DNA from: Hydrogenophaga sp. SL48
GTDB taxonomy: Bacteria > Pseudomonadota > Gammaproteobacteria > Burkholderiales > Burkholderiaceae_C
Direction: 5' to 3'
DNA: 64,000 bases
Assembly: GCF_021729865.1 (NCBI RefSeq)
Contig: NZ_CP063400.1
Coordinates: 124,001 to 188,000, forward strand
Shown: positions 8,559 through 15,784 of the stretch, one piece after another
Numbering within the stretch: position 1 is the first letter of the stretch
Layout of the letters: each line of letters starts with the position of its first letter
Program-made: the position numbers and the translations under genes
Notes under the pieces: generated by a model
Told to the model about the DNA's origin: nothing
Seen by the model: the letters and a program-made list of their open reading frames with translations, nothing else
The model's database searches: none

Positions 8559-8646
8559 GCATAACATTGGAGGCAACCAGACCACAACAAATGCGGCGAA
8601 GCCGCGACCCGCTGTTGTGGGTCTGTGTTGGCCGACGGGTTAAGGC
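8559..8646 (-). repeat. attC site
   Basis: GCATAAC (8559-8565, complement of GTTATGC) and GTTAAGGC (8639-8646) are the outer boxes. The inside folds into a long imperfect hairpin: GGCAACCAGACCACAACA pairs with TGTTGTGGGTCTGTGTTGGCC with extrahelical bases, and a GCGGCGAAGCCGC tip. Extrahelical bases within a long imperfect stem are what integron integrases read. The stop codon of the DUF4279-type cassette gene lies inside the box. Confidence 0.8.
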
Positions 8647-9044
8647 GCATTGCAATAGGTATCAACATCAATTGTTGCTCCAACCTTTTGTAGAAATGAG
8701 ATCACTTCATGATCAAAGCCAATCGCAGGCGTAGACTTTGATTCATCGGTGGAAATCCACAAGACAACTTCCAAAACCGCTTCCAGTCCGAGCGCTTGTC
8801 TTGTACTTGCGATCTTCTCCGCAAATGGCGCGAGCTGCGCAACAAGGGCAGAAGACATCTCGTATATGTCGATGATGTCACCCTCGATCCGATCGGGCGA
8901 AATCTGCCAGAACAAATGCTTTCGCGTTTTCGGTTCGCCCTTCCGCTTGATAGAGGTCGGTTCAATGCCGATGCGGCGCGTGGCTTCTTCGAGGTCGAAT
9001 TCACTTCCGTAGAGTGCAAAGTAAACCTCTGCTTCGTTCGTCAT
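8640..9044 (-). CDS. DUF4279-type cassette protein
   Basis: A 134-residue protein starting at the ATG at 9044 (MTNEAEVYFALYGSEFD). The N-terminal block, with FDLEEATRRIGIEPT, then KHLFWQISPDR, and a C-terminal VLWISTDESKSTPAIGFDHE, fits the DUF4279 family, small proteins often seen as integron cassettes; the function is unknown. It sits between two attC sites (8559-8646 and 9060-9117) with the start 16 bases from the upstream site, as expected for a cassette gene. I recalled the family from memory, so a profile search should confirm it. Confidence 0.75.
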   Translation of the reverse strand: MTNEAEVYFALYGSEFDLEEATRRIGIEPTSIKRKGEPKTRKHLFWQISPDRIEGDIIDIYEMSSALVAQLAPFAEKIASTRQALGLEAVLEVVLWISTDESKSTPAIGFDHEVISFLQKVGATIDVDTYCNAP

Positions 9045-9059
9045 TGCAGGTTTCGTGCG

Positions 9060-9117
9060 ATTTAACGTGCAAGCTCCAGCGGACGGCGAAGCCGTCCGCT
9101 GGAGCGAAGGGTTGGGC
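9060..9117 (-). repeat. attC site
   Basis: ATTTAAC (9060-9066) and GTTGGGC (9111-9117) match RYYYAAC and GTTRRRY exactly; total 58 bp. The inner stem is CTCCAGCGGACGGC / GCCGTCCGCTGGAG around a GAA loop. Textbook compact attC. Confidence 0.85.
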
Positions 9118-9124
9118 GGCATTT

Positions 9125-9565
9125 TCACGTGAGCCAGCCATCCGTATTTCGATGCTGCCCCAGACCTATGGCATCGAATTCGTCCGCAGCGCCGCCCTTG
9201 TCAACGCCGATATAGCGGAGAGCTTCGTTAATGGCTGAGTCAGACACAACCACCGGACCGACCGCTTTGCCTTCCGAATAGAGAGCACGCGCTTGCGTGC
9301 CAGCTCCACCGAAGAACTCGGCTTCCACGTAGGCCACTTGGCCCTGAACGCTTAGCCTCTCGCATAGCTCCGCAAGCGTGCTGGGAAGGTCCTGCTGCCC
9401 TTCGTCGGTCAGAGGCAGAAAGGGCAGTGCGTATGCCTTCAGCGCGTCCCGGCTAAGCGGGATCAGATCGACTCCACCGAGTAGAGGAACGAGTTTCAAC
9501 TGGTCGAGCTGTGGCTCCGAAAGGGCTCCGGATCGCGCGAGGATTGCTTGCAACGTGTACGCCAT
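9125..9565 (-). CDS. Cassette-encoded protein of unknown function (146 aa)
   Basis: I do not recognise this protein. It starts at the ATG at 9565, 11 bases from the attC core at 9576, and stops just before the attC at 9117. The sequence is soluble-looking; a Leu-rich N-terminal half (LVPLLGGVDLIPLSRDALKA) is followed by QGQVAYVEAEFFGGAGTQAR and ALRYIGVDKGGAADEFDAIG. The Gly-rich centre and the AEFFGGAG motif suggest an immunity-protein-like or small enzyme fold, but that is only an impression. The cassette layout and its GC content, lower than in the flanking chromosome, mark it as laterally acquired. Confidence 0.75.
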   Translation of the reverse strand: MAYTLQAILARSGALSEPQLDQLKLVPLLGGVDLIPLSRDALKAYALPFLPLTDEGQQDLPSTLAELCERLSVQGQVAYVEAEFFGGAGTQARALYSEGKAVGPVVVSDSAINEALRYIGVDKGGAADEFDAIGLGQHRNTDGWLT

Positions 9566-9575
9566 GCCCTATGCA

Positions 9576-9641
9576 GCCCAACGTAGAAGTGAGCGGCCTG
9601 CGCGGCTTTTCGCGCAGGTCCACTCGACTGCCGAGTTGGGC
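9576..9641 (-). repeat. attC site
   Basis: GCCCAAC (9576-9582) and GTTGGGC (9635-9641) are perfect complementary outer boxes; 66 bp. The inner stem CCTGCGCGGC...GCGCAGG closes a short loop, and GAGCGG/CCACTC flanks pair imperfectly. A standard attC. Confidence 0.85.
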
Positions 9642-9983
9642 CTAATTGCAGAACGGCGCATAGATTGGTTTTTCAGCACAAATGAGCTTTCTTGCTTCGA
9701 GTGGCGTAATTGCGTAGCTACGCTCAATAAGGCGGTTCGCATCCTCCTCGTTACGAGCTAGCAGAGCCTCACGTAGTAGCGGTATGTCTTCGACTACTAC
9801 GAGATTCATATCCAAGCGATCGAGATGACTCAATACCTCATTGACAGCGTCGTTCTCTGGTTCCCAACTGTGTGTGGCAAAACGAGCCTCGGCCCAGCTG
9901 TGAACTTCACTGGCACTCAACTCGTTCGAGCCCCAACGCACTAGAAGAGCATCCATTTCGCGAGCGGTCACCAATTTCGGCAT
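9642..9983 (-). CDS. Cassette-encoded protein of unknown function (113 aa)
   Basis: A small soluble protein beginning MPKLVTAREMDALLVRWGSN at 9983 and ending one base before the attC at 9641. Predicted to be mostly helical, with an acidic centre (SWEPENDAVNEVLSHLDRLD) and a Cys-containing tail. The family is not one I can name with confidence; the LDMNLVVVEDIPLLREAL segment suggests a globular domain. Position and strand agree with the other cassette genes. Its start is 18 bases from the next attC core (10001-10007). Confidence 0.72.
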   Translation of the reverse strand: MPKLVTAREMDALLVRWGSNELSASEVHSWAEARFATHSWEPENDAVNEVLSHLDRLDMNLVVVEDIPLLREALLARNEEDANRLIERSYAITPLEARKLICAEKPIYAPFCN

Positions 9984-10000
9984 GCGCAGCGTTTCCTTAA

Positions 10001-10067
10001 GCCCAACGATTAAGGCCAGCGGAGGCCGTAGGCCGTCCGTGCTGGGCCGATTTATTGAACGTCATGC
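10001..10067 (-). repeat. attC site with one degenerate core box
   Basis: GCCCAAC (10001-10007) is exact; the opposite box is GTCATGC (10061-10067), one mismatch from GTTATGC. The interior has GGCCAGCGGAGGCC-gta-GGCCGTCCGTGCTGGGCC, a strong imperfect stem. It begins at the stop codon of the 86-residue cassette gene. Confidence 0.65.
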
Positions 10068-10322
10068 TTCGTCCTCCAAAACCAGAAATGCCGAGACTTC
10101 ATCGTCCGTTGGCTGCCAGTTTCTGCCGCGAAGTTCGAATAGCTTGAGCAACCCCAACAACGCGAGTGGATCGTCTGCGACTAATCGACAGTTCAGACCT
10201 TCAGCTACATAGGCACCGCCGCAATCAGTGCCACGGCTCACCTTATAGCCCAATGCTCGGACTTCGGCCAAGGATGGAGCCATGGTGTTGCCTGCAGCGA
10301 CGATCGTGGTGATAGCTGGCAT
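10062..10322 (-). CDS. Cassette-encoded protein of unknown function (86 aa)
   Basis: The ATG at 10322 (MPAITTIVAAGNTM) lies four bases inside the attC core GTTTAAC at 10326-10332; the longer upstream frame is IS DNA and is not native. The 86-residue product has ALGYKVSRGTDCGGAYVAEG and a Leu-rich stretch LALLGLLKLFELRG, then an acidic tail. I do not recognise it. Since the IS at 10333-12110 now separates this cassette from the upstream ones, any read-through transcription from the array start is probably blocked or replaced by the IS. Confidence 0.65.
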   Translation of the reverse strand: MPAITTIVAAGNTMAPSLAEVRALGYKVSRGTDCGGAYVAEGLNCRLVADDPLALLGLLKLFELRGRNWQPTDDEVSAFLVLEDEA

Positions 10323-10325
10323 GAG

Positions 10326-10332
10326 GTTTAAC
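10326..10332 (-). repeat. attC core box, left part of the attC split by the IS
   Basis: GTTTAAC fits RYYYAAC exactly (GTTAAAC on the minus strand). It is immediately followed by the IS left end at 10333. The rest of the site, with an inner stem GAGGGC-gata-GCCCTTGG, is at 12111-12176 on the other side of the IS. Confidence 0.55.
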
Positions 10333-12110
10333 GAGGTTGTGCAAAAACCCCAAGTCCAGCCGCAGACTGGCGCAAGGGTTCGGTTTTCTGGATCGCCATT
10401 GGTTGAGCCCTCCTGAAGTCGTTTTCGGTTTGATCGACCCATCTGATAAGGCCTCTGGCGCTCATTCTGACACCGAACAAGACCCGTATCCCTCTCGCTA
10501 TTTCTTCAGCTCGCAGCCAGCCAGTTTCTCGATGTTGTGCACCAGGCAATACAGCCTCCACTGCGTGCCCACCTTCTTGCTCCCGCGCAGCGTGAACCGG
10601 TTCAGCCGCTTGTTGTGCCGGATGTTGCCAAACACCGGCTCCACCGTGCCGATGCGCTGGCTGTAGCGCCTTCTGCCCTCGGGACTGTCGATGCGTTGCT
10701 TCATCGCCTGGAGCACGTCGTTGGGGCTGCTCTGGCTCTTCTTGAAGATCGCCACCTGCCGCACCGCCGTGCGCTCAGGGTGGCGCAAGCACAGGTGCCT
10801 GTGATCGCACGGGCTGCAGCTGCTGTGGCTGCCGGTGTACTTGTGACACTGACGCCCGTTGATCGTGCAGGCGTTGCCGTTGCTGTAGAGCTTGCGGCCA
10901 GCCGGGCAGATGCAGTGGCTTTGGTCCTCGCTCACCCGGAAGTCCTCGGGCCGGTAAAGCCCGATCTTCTGCGCTGATCCCGTGGGCTTCTTCTCGTACA
11001 GCGGATCACCCTTAGCCTTGTGTTTGCCTTGGTCCTCGAATCGCTCGTCGCGCTGCCTCATCTGGTTGTCTGCAATCAGCGCATCGATGTGCTGCTCGGC
11101 CAGCGCCTGCAGGTTCTCGGTGCTGTGGTAGCCCGCATCGGCGGTGATCAAGGTGTCTGGGGTTCTCACGGCTTCACTGGCCTTGACCATGGGCAGCAGC
11201 ATGGCCTGCTCCGAGCCTGAGCCGGTGACATCGGCCGCCACAATGATCTGGTTTTGACTGTCCACTGCGGCTTGCGCCGCGTAGCCCTGGATCACGCCTT
11301 TGCCGGTGGCCATCTTGGCGCTCTCGGGGTCGGTGACGTTGGTCTTGAGTTCCTGGCCTTTGCGGTTGCGCCGCGGAGCGTTGCGGGCGATGAAGTCGCG
11401 CGTGGCCTGGGCCTCTTTGTGCAGGGCCTGGATGCGGGCCTGACGCTGTTCGTCTGCGTCCGGCGCAACACCGCTGGCGTCTTGCCGCTGGTGGGCCTCG
11501 ATGATCTTGCGCGCGGCCTTGTCCAGGCGCTCTGCCCGGTGTGCCAGCTCGGCATGGGTGCCGCTGCGCTCTTTGCTGGCGTTGGCCGGCAGCTTCACGC
11601 CGTCGATGGCAAACATCTGCCGCCCGATCAGGCCGAGGCGGTCGCAGGTGAGCAGCACCTGGGTGAACAAGGCCTGGATGTCGTCGCCGAGCTCGCGCAC
11701 GAACTTGGCAATGAGGGTGTAGCTCGGTTGACTGTCGCCGCTGATGGCGATGAATTGCACGTTGTGCAGGCAGGCCGCTTCGATGCGCCGGCTGCTGATC
11801 AGGCCCCGGCTGTACGCCAGCAGAACGATCTTGAGCATGACACGGGGGTCGTAGGCGCTGGCGCCGGTCTCATCGTTGCGAAAGCGCGCGTCCAGGGCGC
11901 TGAGATCGAGTTCGTTGTCGATCAGGTGATCGAGCGCAAATTCAAAGCTGCCGGGTTGAATCTGATCGCTCAGCACCACGGGCAAGAGCCGGGGATTGCG
12001 GTCGATCGGTTTGTATCTCGCCATGTCCTGCTCTCCTGCTTTGAGCGTTTGGACATGGACTCCTGCGTAGACTATTCGTTCCGACTCGGTGGGGGTTTTT
12101 GCACAGCCTC
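10333..12110 (-). mobile_element. IS1182-family insertion sequence A, inserted in an attC core
   Basis: This 1,778-bp element has terminal inverted repeats GAGGTTGTGCAAAAACCCC (left) and, read inward from the right, GAGGCTGTGCAAAAACCCCC. The trinucleotide AAC is repeated directly at both ends (10330-10332 and 12111-12113), consistent with a target duplication. It carries one intact transposase gene. Rejoining the flanks restores GTTTAACGTTTGACATGAGG, an attC core. Confidence 0.85.
10498..12024 (-). CDS. IS1182-type DDE transposase
   Basis: A 508-residue transposase that appears intact. N-terminal block with QIQPGSFEFALDHLIDNELD and YDPRVMLKIVLLAYSRG is the IS1182/IS5-like transposase entry domain; DDE candidates are in FAIDGVKLPANAS, LITADAGYHSTE and GTVEPVFGNIRHNKRLNRF. 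A Cys-rich segment (CICPAGRK, CSPCDHRHLC) typical of this family lies before the last acidic residue. The start at 12024 is preceded by a purine-rich AGGAG-like run. It differs from the transposase of the second IS here (about 12.9-14.4 kb), so the two insertions are independent. Confidence 0.9.
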   Translation of the reverse strand: MARYKPIDRNPRLLPVVLSDQIQPGSFEFALDHLIDNELDLSALDARFRNDETGASAYDPRVMLKIVLLAYSRGLISSRRIEAACLHNVQFIAISGDSQPSYTLIAKFVRELGDDIQALFTQVLLTCDRLGLIGRQMFAIDGVKLPANASKERSGTHAELAHRAERLDKAARKIIEAHQRQDASGVAPDADEQRQARIQALHKEAQATRDFIARNAPRRNRKGQELKTNVTDPESAKMATGKGVIQGYAAQAAVDSQNQIIVAADVTGSGSEQAMLLPMVKASEAVRTPDTLITADAGYHSTENLQALAEQHIDALIADNQMRQRDERFEDQGKHKAKGDPLYEKKPTGSAQKIGLYRPEDFRVSEDQSHCICPAGRKLYSNGNACTINGRQCHKYTGSHSSCSPCDHRHLCLRHPERTAVRQVAIFKKSQSSPNDVLQAMKQRIDSPEGRRRYSQRIGTVEPVFGNIRHNKRLNRFTLRGSKKVGTQWRLYCLVHNIEKLAGCELKK

Positions 12111-12176
12111 AACGTTTGACATGAGGGGCGGCCGAGGGCGATAGCCCTTGGACGTCCCTCTCGATGGAGGGAGGCG
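12111..12176 (-). repeat. attC body, right part of the attC split by the IS
   Basis: AACGTTTGACATGAGGGG... continues the attC interrupted at 10332. It contains CCGAGGGC-gata-GCCCTTGG and GAGGG/CCCTC pairings. The distal core box is degenerate; the most likely position overlaps the stop codon of the next gene (GTCAC, 12172-12176). Confidence 0.5.
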
Positions 12177-12614
12177 TCACTTGGCCGCGCACTTCACACC
12201 AATGACGTTGTTGTAGCGACCTGCAGGCCAGGCGCTCGCTCGCCACCGATATGTGCCGGGGCCAATGAATCGCATTTCCCACTCGCGGTATTCATCCGGG
12301 AAGTCTTTTAGCTCCTGGCCGTACTTGATGACAAGAACATTCGGAGCATGGCTGATGATTGTTGCTGAGTACCTTTCGATCTCCTGCCCGTTGTCCATAC
12401 GCCATTTCCGGTCGTTCTTGAGAACCAGCGTCTTGCGGTCAGCTGAAACCTCGAACTGCTGGTGAACGTTGTCTGGGCGGCACCCATACTTGTTTTCTGA
12501 GCTTTCTGCCCACTTGCCTTCTAAAAGCGACCAATCAAAAGTGGTTTGAGCCCGAGCGACCGTTGAACACAGAGCGATTGTGACGGCGACACAGAGGGAG
12601 AGTTTCTTTGTAAT
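12177..12614 (-). CDS. Secreted cassette protein, unknown function; apparent ATT start
   Basis: The frame is open from an ATT at 12612-12614 to the stop at 12177, giving 145 residues. The first ~23 form a clear signal peptide (TKKLSLCVAVTIALCSTVARA, cleaved after ARA), so the first in-frame ATG at 12398 is far too late. GGAG lies six bases upstream of the ATT, which supports initiation there; no ATG, GTG or TTG exists at that end. The mature part (FDWSLLEGKWAESSE, later FIGPGTYRWRAS) looks like a small periplasmic beta-barrel of lipocalin-like type, which is an impression. It is the first remaining cassette of the array. Confidence 0.65.
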   Translation of the reverse strand: MTKKLSLCVAVTIALCSTVARAQTTFDWSLLEGKWAESSENKYGCRPDNVHQQFEVSADRKTLVLKNDRKWRMDNGQEIERYSATIISHAPNVLVIKYGQELKDFPDEYREWEMRFIGPGTYRWRASAWPAGRYNNVIGVKCAAK

Positions 12615-12837
12615 TCGTGACTCCGCGAAATGAGAAATTGGGTTGTGACGCCTACATGCTGGATATATGTCCCGCTATAAAAATCCTGCGAAACCCCGCA
12701 CCCCTGTGCTGCAGTCCTTGCGGATTTAGGACCAGTTGAGTAAGCGCATACGGTACATGCACTATAGCTTCAACAATGAGCAGTTGTACGGTTGAAGGAC
12801 GGTTTTGGGGAGACTGGGGGAATGACCGCAACGGGTC
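12615..12837. other. Non-coding stretch between the first cassette and IS B
   Basis: About 220 bp without a convincing gene. It contains CTTCAAC-N16-GTTGAAG (12768-12797), which looks superficially like attC boxes but is too short. This is where an integron attI site and integrase promoter would be expected; neither is recognisable. Confidence 0.4.
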
Positions 12838-14515
12838 GAGGCTGTGTGAAAACCCTCTCCCTGCCCAAAACCGAACTCGGTAGAGTTCACAGACATATTG
12901 AACACAGAGGTCAATATGTCGAGATACATCGAGGGTCAGGACAGGCAGCAAGTCACGTTGCTGCCGGAGTGCCTGGATGACTTCGTAGCTGAGGACAACC
13001 CGATACGGGTGGTTGATGCCTTTGTCGGAGAGTTGAACCTGGCAGCGCTGGGGTTCGAAGGCGCAACGCCTGCCGTAACCGGTCGACCTTCGTACAACCC
13101 TGCGGTGCTGCTGAAGATCTACATCTACGGCTACCTCAACCGGATCCAGTCCAGTCGGCGTTTGGAGCGCGAGTGCCAACGCAATGTCGAGTTGATGTGG
13201 CTAACCGGTCGCCTGTCGCCAGACTTCAAGACGATCGCTGACTTCCGGCGTGACAACGGAGCAGGCATCCGCAACGTATGTCGACGCTTTGTAGTGCTGT
13301 GCCGAGAACTCAAGCTGTTCAGCCAGGCGCTGGTGGCCATTGATGGCAGCAAGTTCAAGGCGGTCAACACGCGGGACCGCAACTTCACCACCGGCAAGAT
13401 CGACAAGCGCCAGCAGCAGATCGAGGAGAGCATTCATCGTTACTTGACTGCGCTGGAGACAGCCGACCGCACCCAGCCAGCAGAGCTGGAAGCAAAGACA
13501 TCCCGCCTGCAGGACAAGATCGCTCACCTGCGCCAGCAGATGCGTGGGCTCCAAGAGGTCAAGGAGCAGTTGAAGAACGATCCCGAGGGCCAAATCTCGT
13601 TGACCGACCCAGATGCGCGCTCCATGGCCACCAGTGGAAAGGGCTCCGGCATGGTCGCCTACAACGTGCAGGTGGCGGTGGACGCCAAGCACCACCTGAT
13701 CGTTGCCCATGAGGTCACCAACGCCGGCAGCGACAGAGCGCAGCTCAGTCCGATGGCCATCGCCGCGCGTGAAGCCATGGGCAAGAAGAAGCTGCGCGCG
13801 ATTGCTGACCGTGGGTACTTCAGCGGCCCACAGATCAAGGCCTGTGCGGACGCGGGCATCTCTGCCGTACTGCCCAAGCCAACGACATCCGGCGCGAAGG
13901 CCGCAGGACGATTCGACCGGGCCGACTTCATCTACATAAAGGAAGACGACGAATACCAATGCCCGGCAGGGCAGCGCGCCATCTACCGGTTCTCTGGCGA
14001 GGAGAAAGGCATGGTGATTCGTCGCTACTGGAGCAGTGCCTGCACGCAGTGTTCGATGAAGTCGCAGTGCACGCCCAGCAAGTACCGACGCATCTCACGT
14101 TGGGAACATGACGACGTGCTGGAATCGGTACAGCGCCGCCTGGATCGCTCGCCCAATTCGATGACGATCCGGCGCAGAACGGTAGAGCATGTGTTCGGCA
14201 CCTTCAAGAGCTGGATGGGGTACACCCACTTCCTCTCCAAAAGGTTGGCCAACGTAGGGACGGAGATGAGCCTGCACGTGCTGGCCTACAACCTGCGGCG
14301 TGTACTCGCCATCTTGGGGTTCGAAGGGACCATCAAGGCAATGAGGTTGGCGGGGGCGTGAGCCCACTTCGAGGCTAAATCCGGCCTCCAGGATGCCTCA
14401 GGCATGTCATGGGACCATCCACGCGCCTCAAGAATGACATGAAGCCGAGCTACGCGGATTGATCAGCTGGCAGGAGCGCCGTCTCCGATGTTCGGATGCG
14501 TTTCCACACAGCCTC
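12838..14515 (+). mobile_element. IS1182-family insertion sequence B
   Basis: A 1,678-bp element with terminal inverted repeats GAGGCTGTGTGAAAACCC (left) and GAGGCTGTGTGGAAACGC (right, read inward) and a direct target repeat GGTC at 12834-12837 and 14516-14519. It holds one intact transposase. The last ~150 bp downstream of the transposase gene contain nothing else. The ends resemble those of IS A, showing they are related but distinct elements. Confidence 0.88.
12916..14361 (+). CDS. IS1182-type DDE transposase
   Basis: A 481-residue transposase starting at the ATG at 12916 (MSRYIEGQDRQQVTLLPECL). It has the family N-terminal domain (NPAVLLKIYIYGYLNRIQSS), catalytic segments AIDGSKFKAVN, AIADRGYFSG and RTVEHVFGTFKSWMGYTHFL, and the Cys-rich stretch CTQCSMKSQC. 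A coiled coil is likely around residues 160-215. No frameshift is visible, so the element may still be active. A short in-frame extension upstream (GTG/TTG-type) is less likely than the chosen ATG. Confidence 0.9.
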   Translation: MSRYIEGQDRQQVTLLPECLDDFVAEDNPIRVVDAFVGELNLAALGFEGATPAVTGRPSYNPAVLLKIYIYGYLNRIQSSRRLERECQRNVELMWLTGRLSPDFKTIADFRRDNGAGIRNVCRRFVVLCRELKLFSQALVAIDGSKFKAVNTRDRNFTTGKIDKRQQQIEESIHRYLTALETADRTQPAELEAKTSRLQDKIAHLRQQMRGLQEVKEQLKNDPEGQISLTDPDARSMATSGKGSGMVAYNVQVAVDAKHHLIVAHEVTNAGSDRAQLSPMAIAAREAMGKKKLRAIADRGYFSGPQIKACADAGISAVLPKPTTSGAKAAGRFDRADFIYIKEDDEYQCPAGQRAIYRFSGEEKGMVIRRYWSSACTQCSMKSQCTPSKYRRISRWEHDDVLESVQRRLDRSPNSMTIRRRTVEHVFGTFKSWMGYTHFLSKRLANVGTEMSLHVLAYNLRRVLAILGFEGTIKAMRLAGA

Positions 14516-14581
14516 GGTCGAGAACACCAGTTCGCAATCGGGGGCAGCGGACGTTCAAGATGAAGTGCCGTCCGGGCAGGC

Positions 14582-14626
14582 GTGGCCCCTCACCCCAGCC
14601 CTCTCCCCAGAGGGGCGAGGGAGTGA
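14582..14626. repeat. REP-like palindrome, copy 2
   Basis: Nearly identical to the copy at 2686-2731 (CGTGGCCCCTCACCCCAGCC and following AGAGGGGCGAGGGAGTGA). It lies between IS B and the acdS remnant. Confidence 0.75.
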
Positions 14627-14672
14627 GGGCACGGCCCGCGCCTTGAGGTCATGTTGTGCGCGGTCGAGGCTT

Positions 14673-14772
14673 TCAGTCATTCCTGAACAAAAAACTGTAC
14701 GCATTGAGCGCCGGCACGCCGCCCAGGTGGGCGTAGAGCGCGCGCGAGCCTTCGGGGAATTCGCTGCCGGTG
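14673..14772 (-). pseudogene. acdS: 3' remnant of an ACC deaminase gene
   Basis: The minus strand encodes a tail containing [16 protein letters not shown] and [14 protein letters not shown] followed by a stop, which matches the C-terminus of 1-aminocyclopropane-1-carboxylate deaminase (the family usually ends ...[20 protein letters not shown]). Nothing upstream continues the protein: the frame runs into the 3' end of the reductase gene next to it. About 33 of some 338 residues remain. The deletion that removed the rest probably brought the vanAB-type genes next to the REP and IS region. Confidence 0.7.
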
Positions 14773-14793
14773 CCCGTAGTGGGTTGATGCACT

Positions 14794-15765
14794 TCAGAGG
14801 TCGAGCACCAGTCGCGCGCTGCTGGCGCGCGAACAGCAGGGCAGGAACTGGTTGTTCGCCGCGCGCTCTTCGGGCGTGAGGTACTGGTCGCGGTGGTCCG
14901 GCGTGCCGGCCTTCACGCCGGTCAGGCAGGTGCCGCACACGCCCTGTTCGCACGACATGGGAATGTCCAGCCCGGCGGCCAGCAGGGCGGCCAGCGCGCT
15001 CTGGTCGGCACGCACGGGGATCACGCGGCCGCTGCTGGCGATCTCCAGTTCGAAGCTGCCGTCGTTCGCGTGGTCCACCGGCGCGGCCGCGAAGTACTCG
15101 CGGTGCAGGCGCTCCTCGGACCAGCCGGCGGCGCGGCCGGCGGCCAGCACGGCGTCCATGAAGCCGGTCGGGCCGCAGACATAGAGGTGCGTGCCTTGCG
15201 GCGCACGGGCCAGGGTGCCGGCGAGGTCCAGCCGCTGCCCCGCGTCGCCGTCGTCGTGGTGGTGGTGCACATGGCGCGCGAACGGCGAGGCCGCGATGCG
15301 CGAGACAAACGGTGTGCGCTCGCGCGAGCGGGTGCAGTGGTGCAGCTCGAAGCACTCGCCCTGGCTGGTCAGCCGCTCGGCCATCGCCAGCAGCGGCGTG
15401 ATGCCGATGCCGCCGGCGAGCAGCAGGTGGTGCGACGCCTCGGTGGCGAGCGGGAAGTGGTTTTTCGGCGCGCTGATGCGCAGGGTCGAACCCTCGGTCA
15501 CGGCGTCGTGCACCGCCTGCGAGCCGCCGCGCGAGGCGGCGTCGCGCAGCACCGCGATCTGGTAGCGGCCGGTCTCGCCGGGCGGGTTGCACAGCGAGTA
15601 CTGGCGCACCAGGCCGTTGGGCAGGGCGACGTCGATGTGGGCGCCGGCGCTGAAGGCGGGCAGCGTGTGGCCGGGCTCGGCCACCAGGTCCAGGCTGCAG
15701 ATGTCCAGCGCTTCGGTGTGCTTGCGCGCCACGCGCACCAGCAGGGGGGTTTGGGGGTCGCTCAT
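14794..15765 (-). CDS. vanB: VanB-type oxidoreductase, FMN/2Fe-2S reductase of a Rieske demethylase
   Basis: A 323-residue reductase of the phthalate-dioxygenase-reductase class, which transfers electrons from NADH through FMN and a plant-type 2Fe-2S cluster to its oxygenase. The FMN/NAD domain shows [26 protein letters not shown] and [12 protein letters not shown]; the C-terminal ferredoxin domain has CEQGVCGTC plus a final Cys. The gene follows the oxygenase gene by 19 bases and forms an operon with it. Vanillate O-demethylase reductase is the best guess, but other Rieske O- or N-demethylases share this pair. The upstream Shine-Dalgarno is weak. Confidence 0.85.
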   Translation of the reverse strand: MSDPQTPLLVRVARKHTEALDICSLDLVAEPGHTLPAFSAGAHIDVALPNGLVRQYSLCNPPGETGRYQIAVLRDAASRGGSQAVHDAVTEGSTLRISAPKNHFPLATEASHHLLLAGGIGITPLLAMAERLTSQGECFELHHCTRSRERTPFVSRIAASPFARHVHHHHDDGDAGQRLDLAGTLARAPQGTHLYVCGPTGFMDAVLAAGRAAGWSEERLHREYFAAAPVDHANDGSFELEIASSGRVIPVRADQSALAALLAAGLDIPMSCEQGVCGTCLTGVKAGTPDHRDQYLTPEERAANNQFLPCCSRASSARLVLDL

Positions 15766-15784
15766 GGTGGTGGGTCCGGGGCGG

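Noticed and set aside
12768..12797. CTTCAAC...GTTGAAG as a further attC or attI site
   Set aside because: Only 30 bp, no internal stem with extrahelical bases, and both boxes break the RYYYAAC/GTTRRRY rule at the outer base.
12615..15765. Integron integrase gene upstream of the first cassette
   Set aside because: No tyrosine recombinase frame is present; the space is occupied by IS B, a REP and the acdS remnant.
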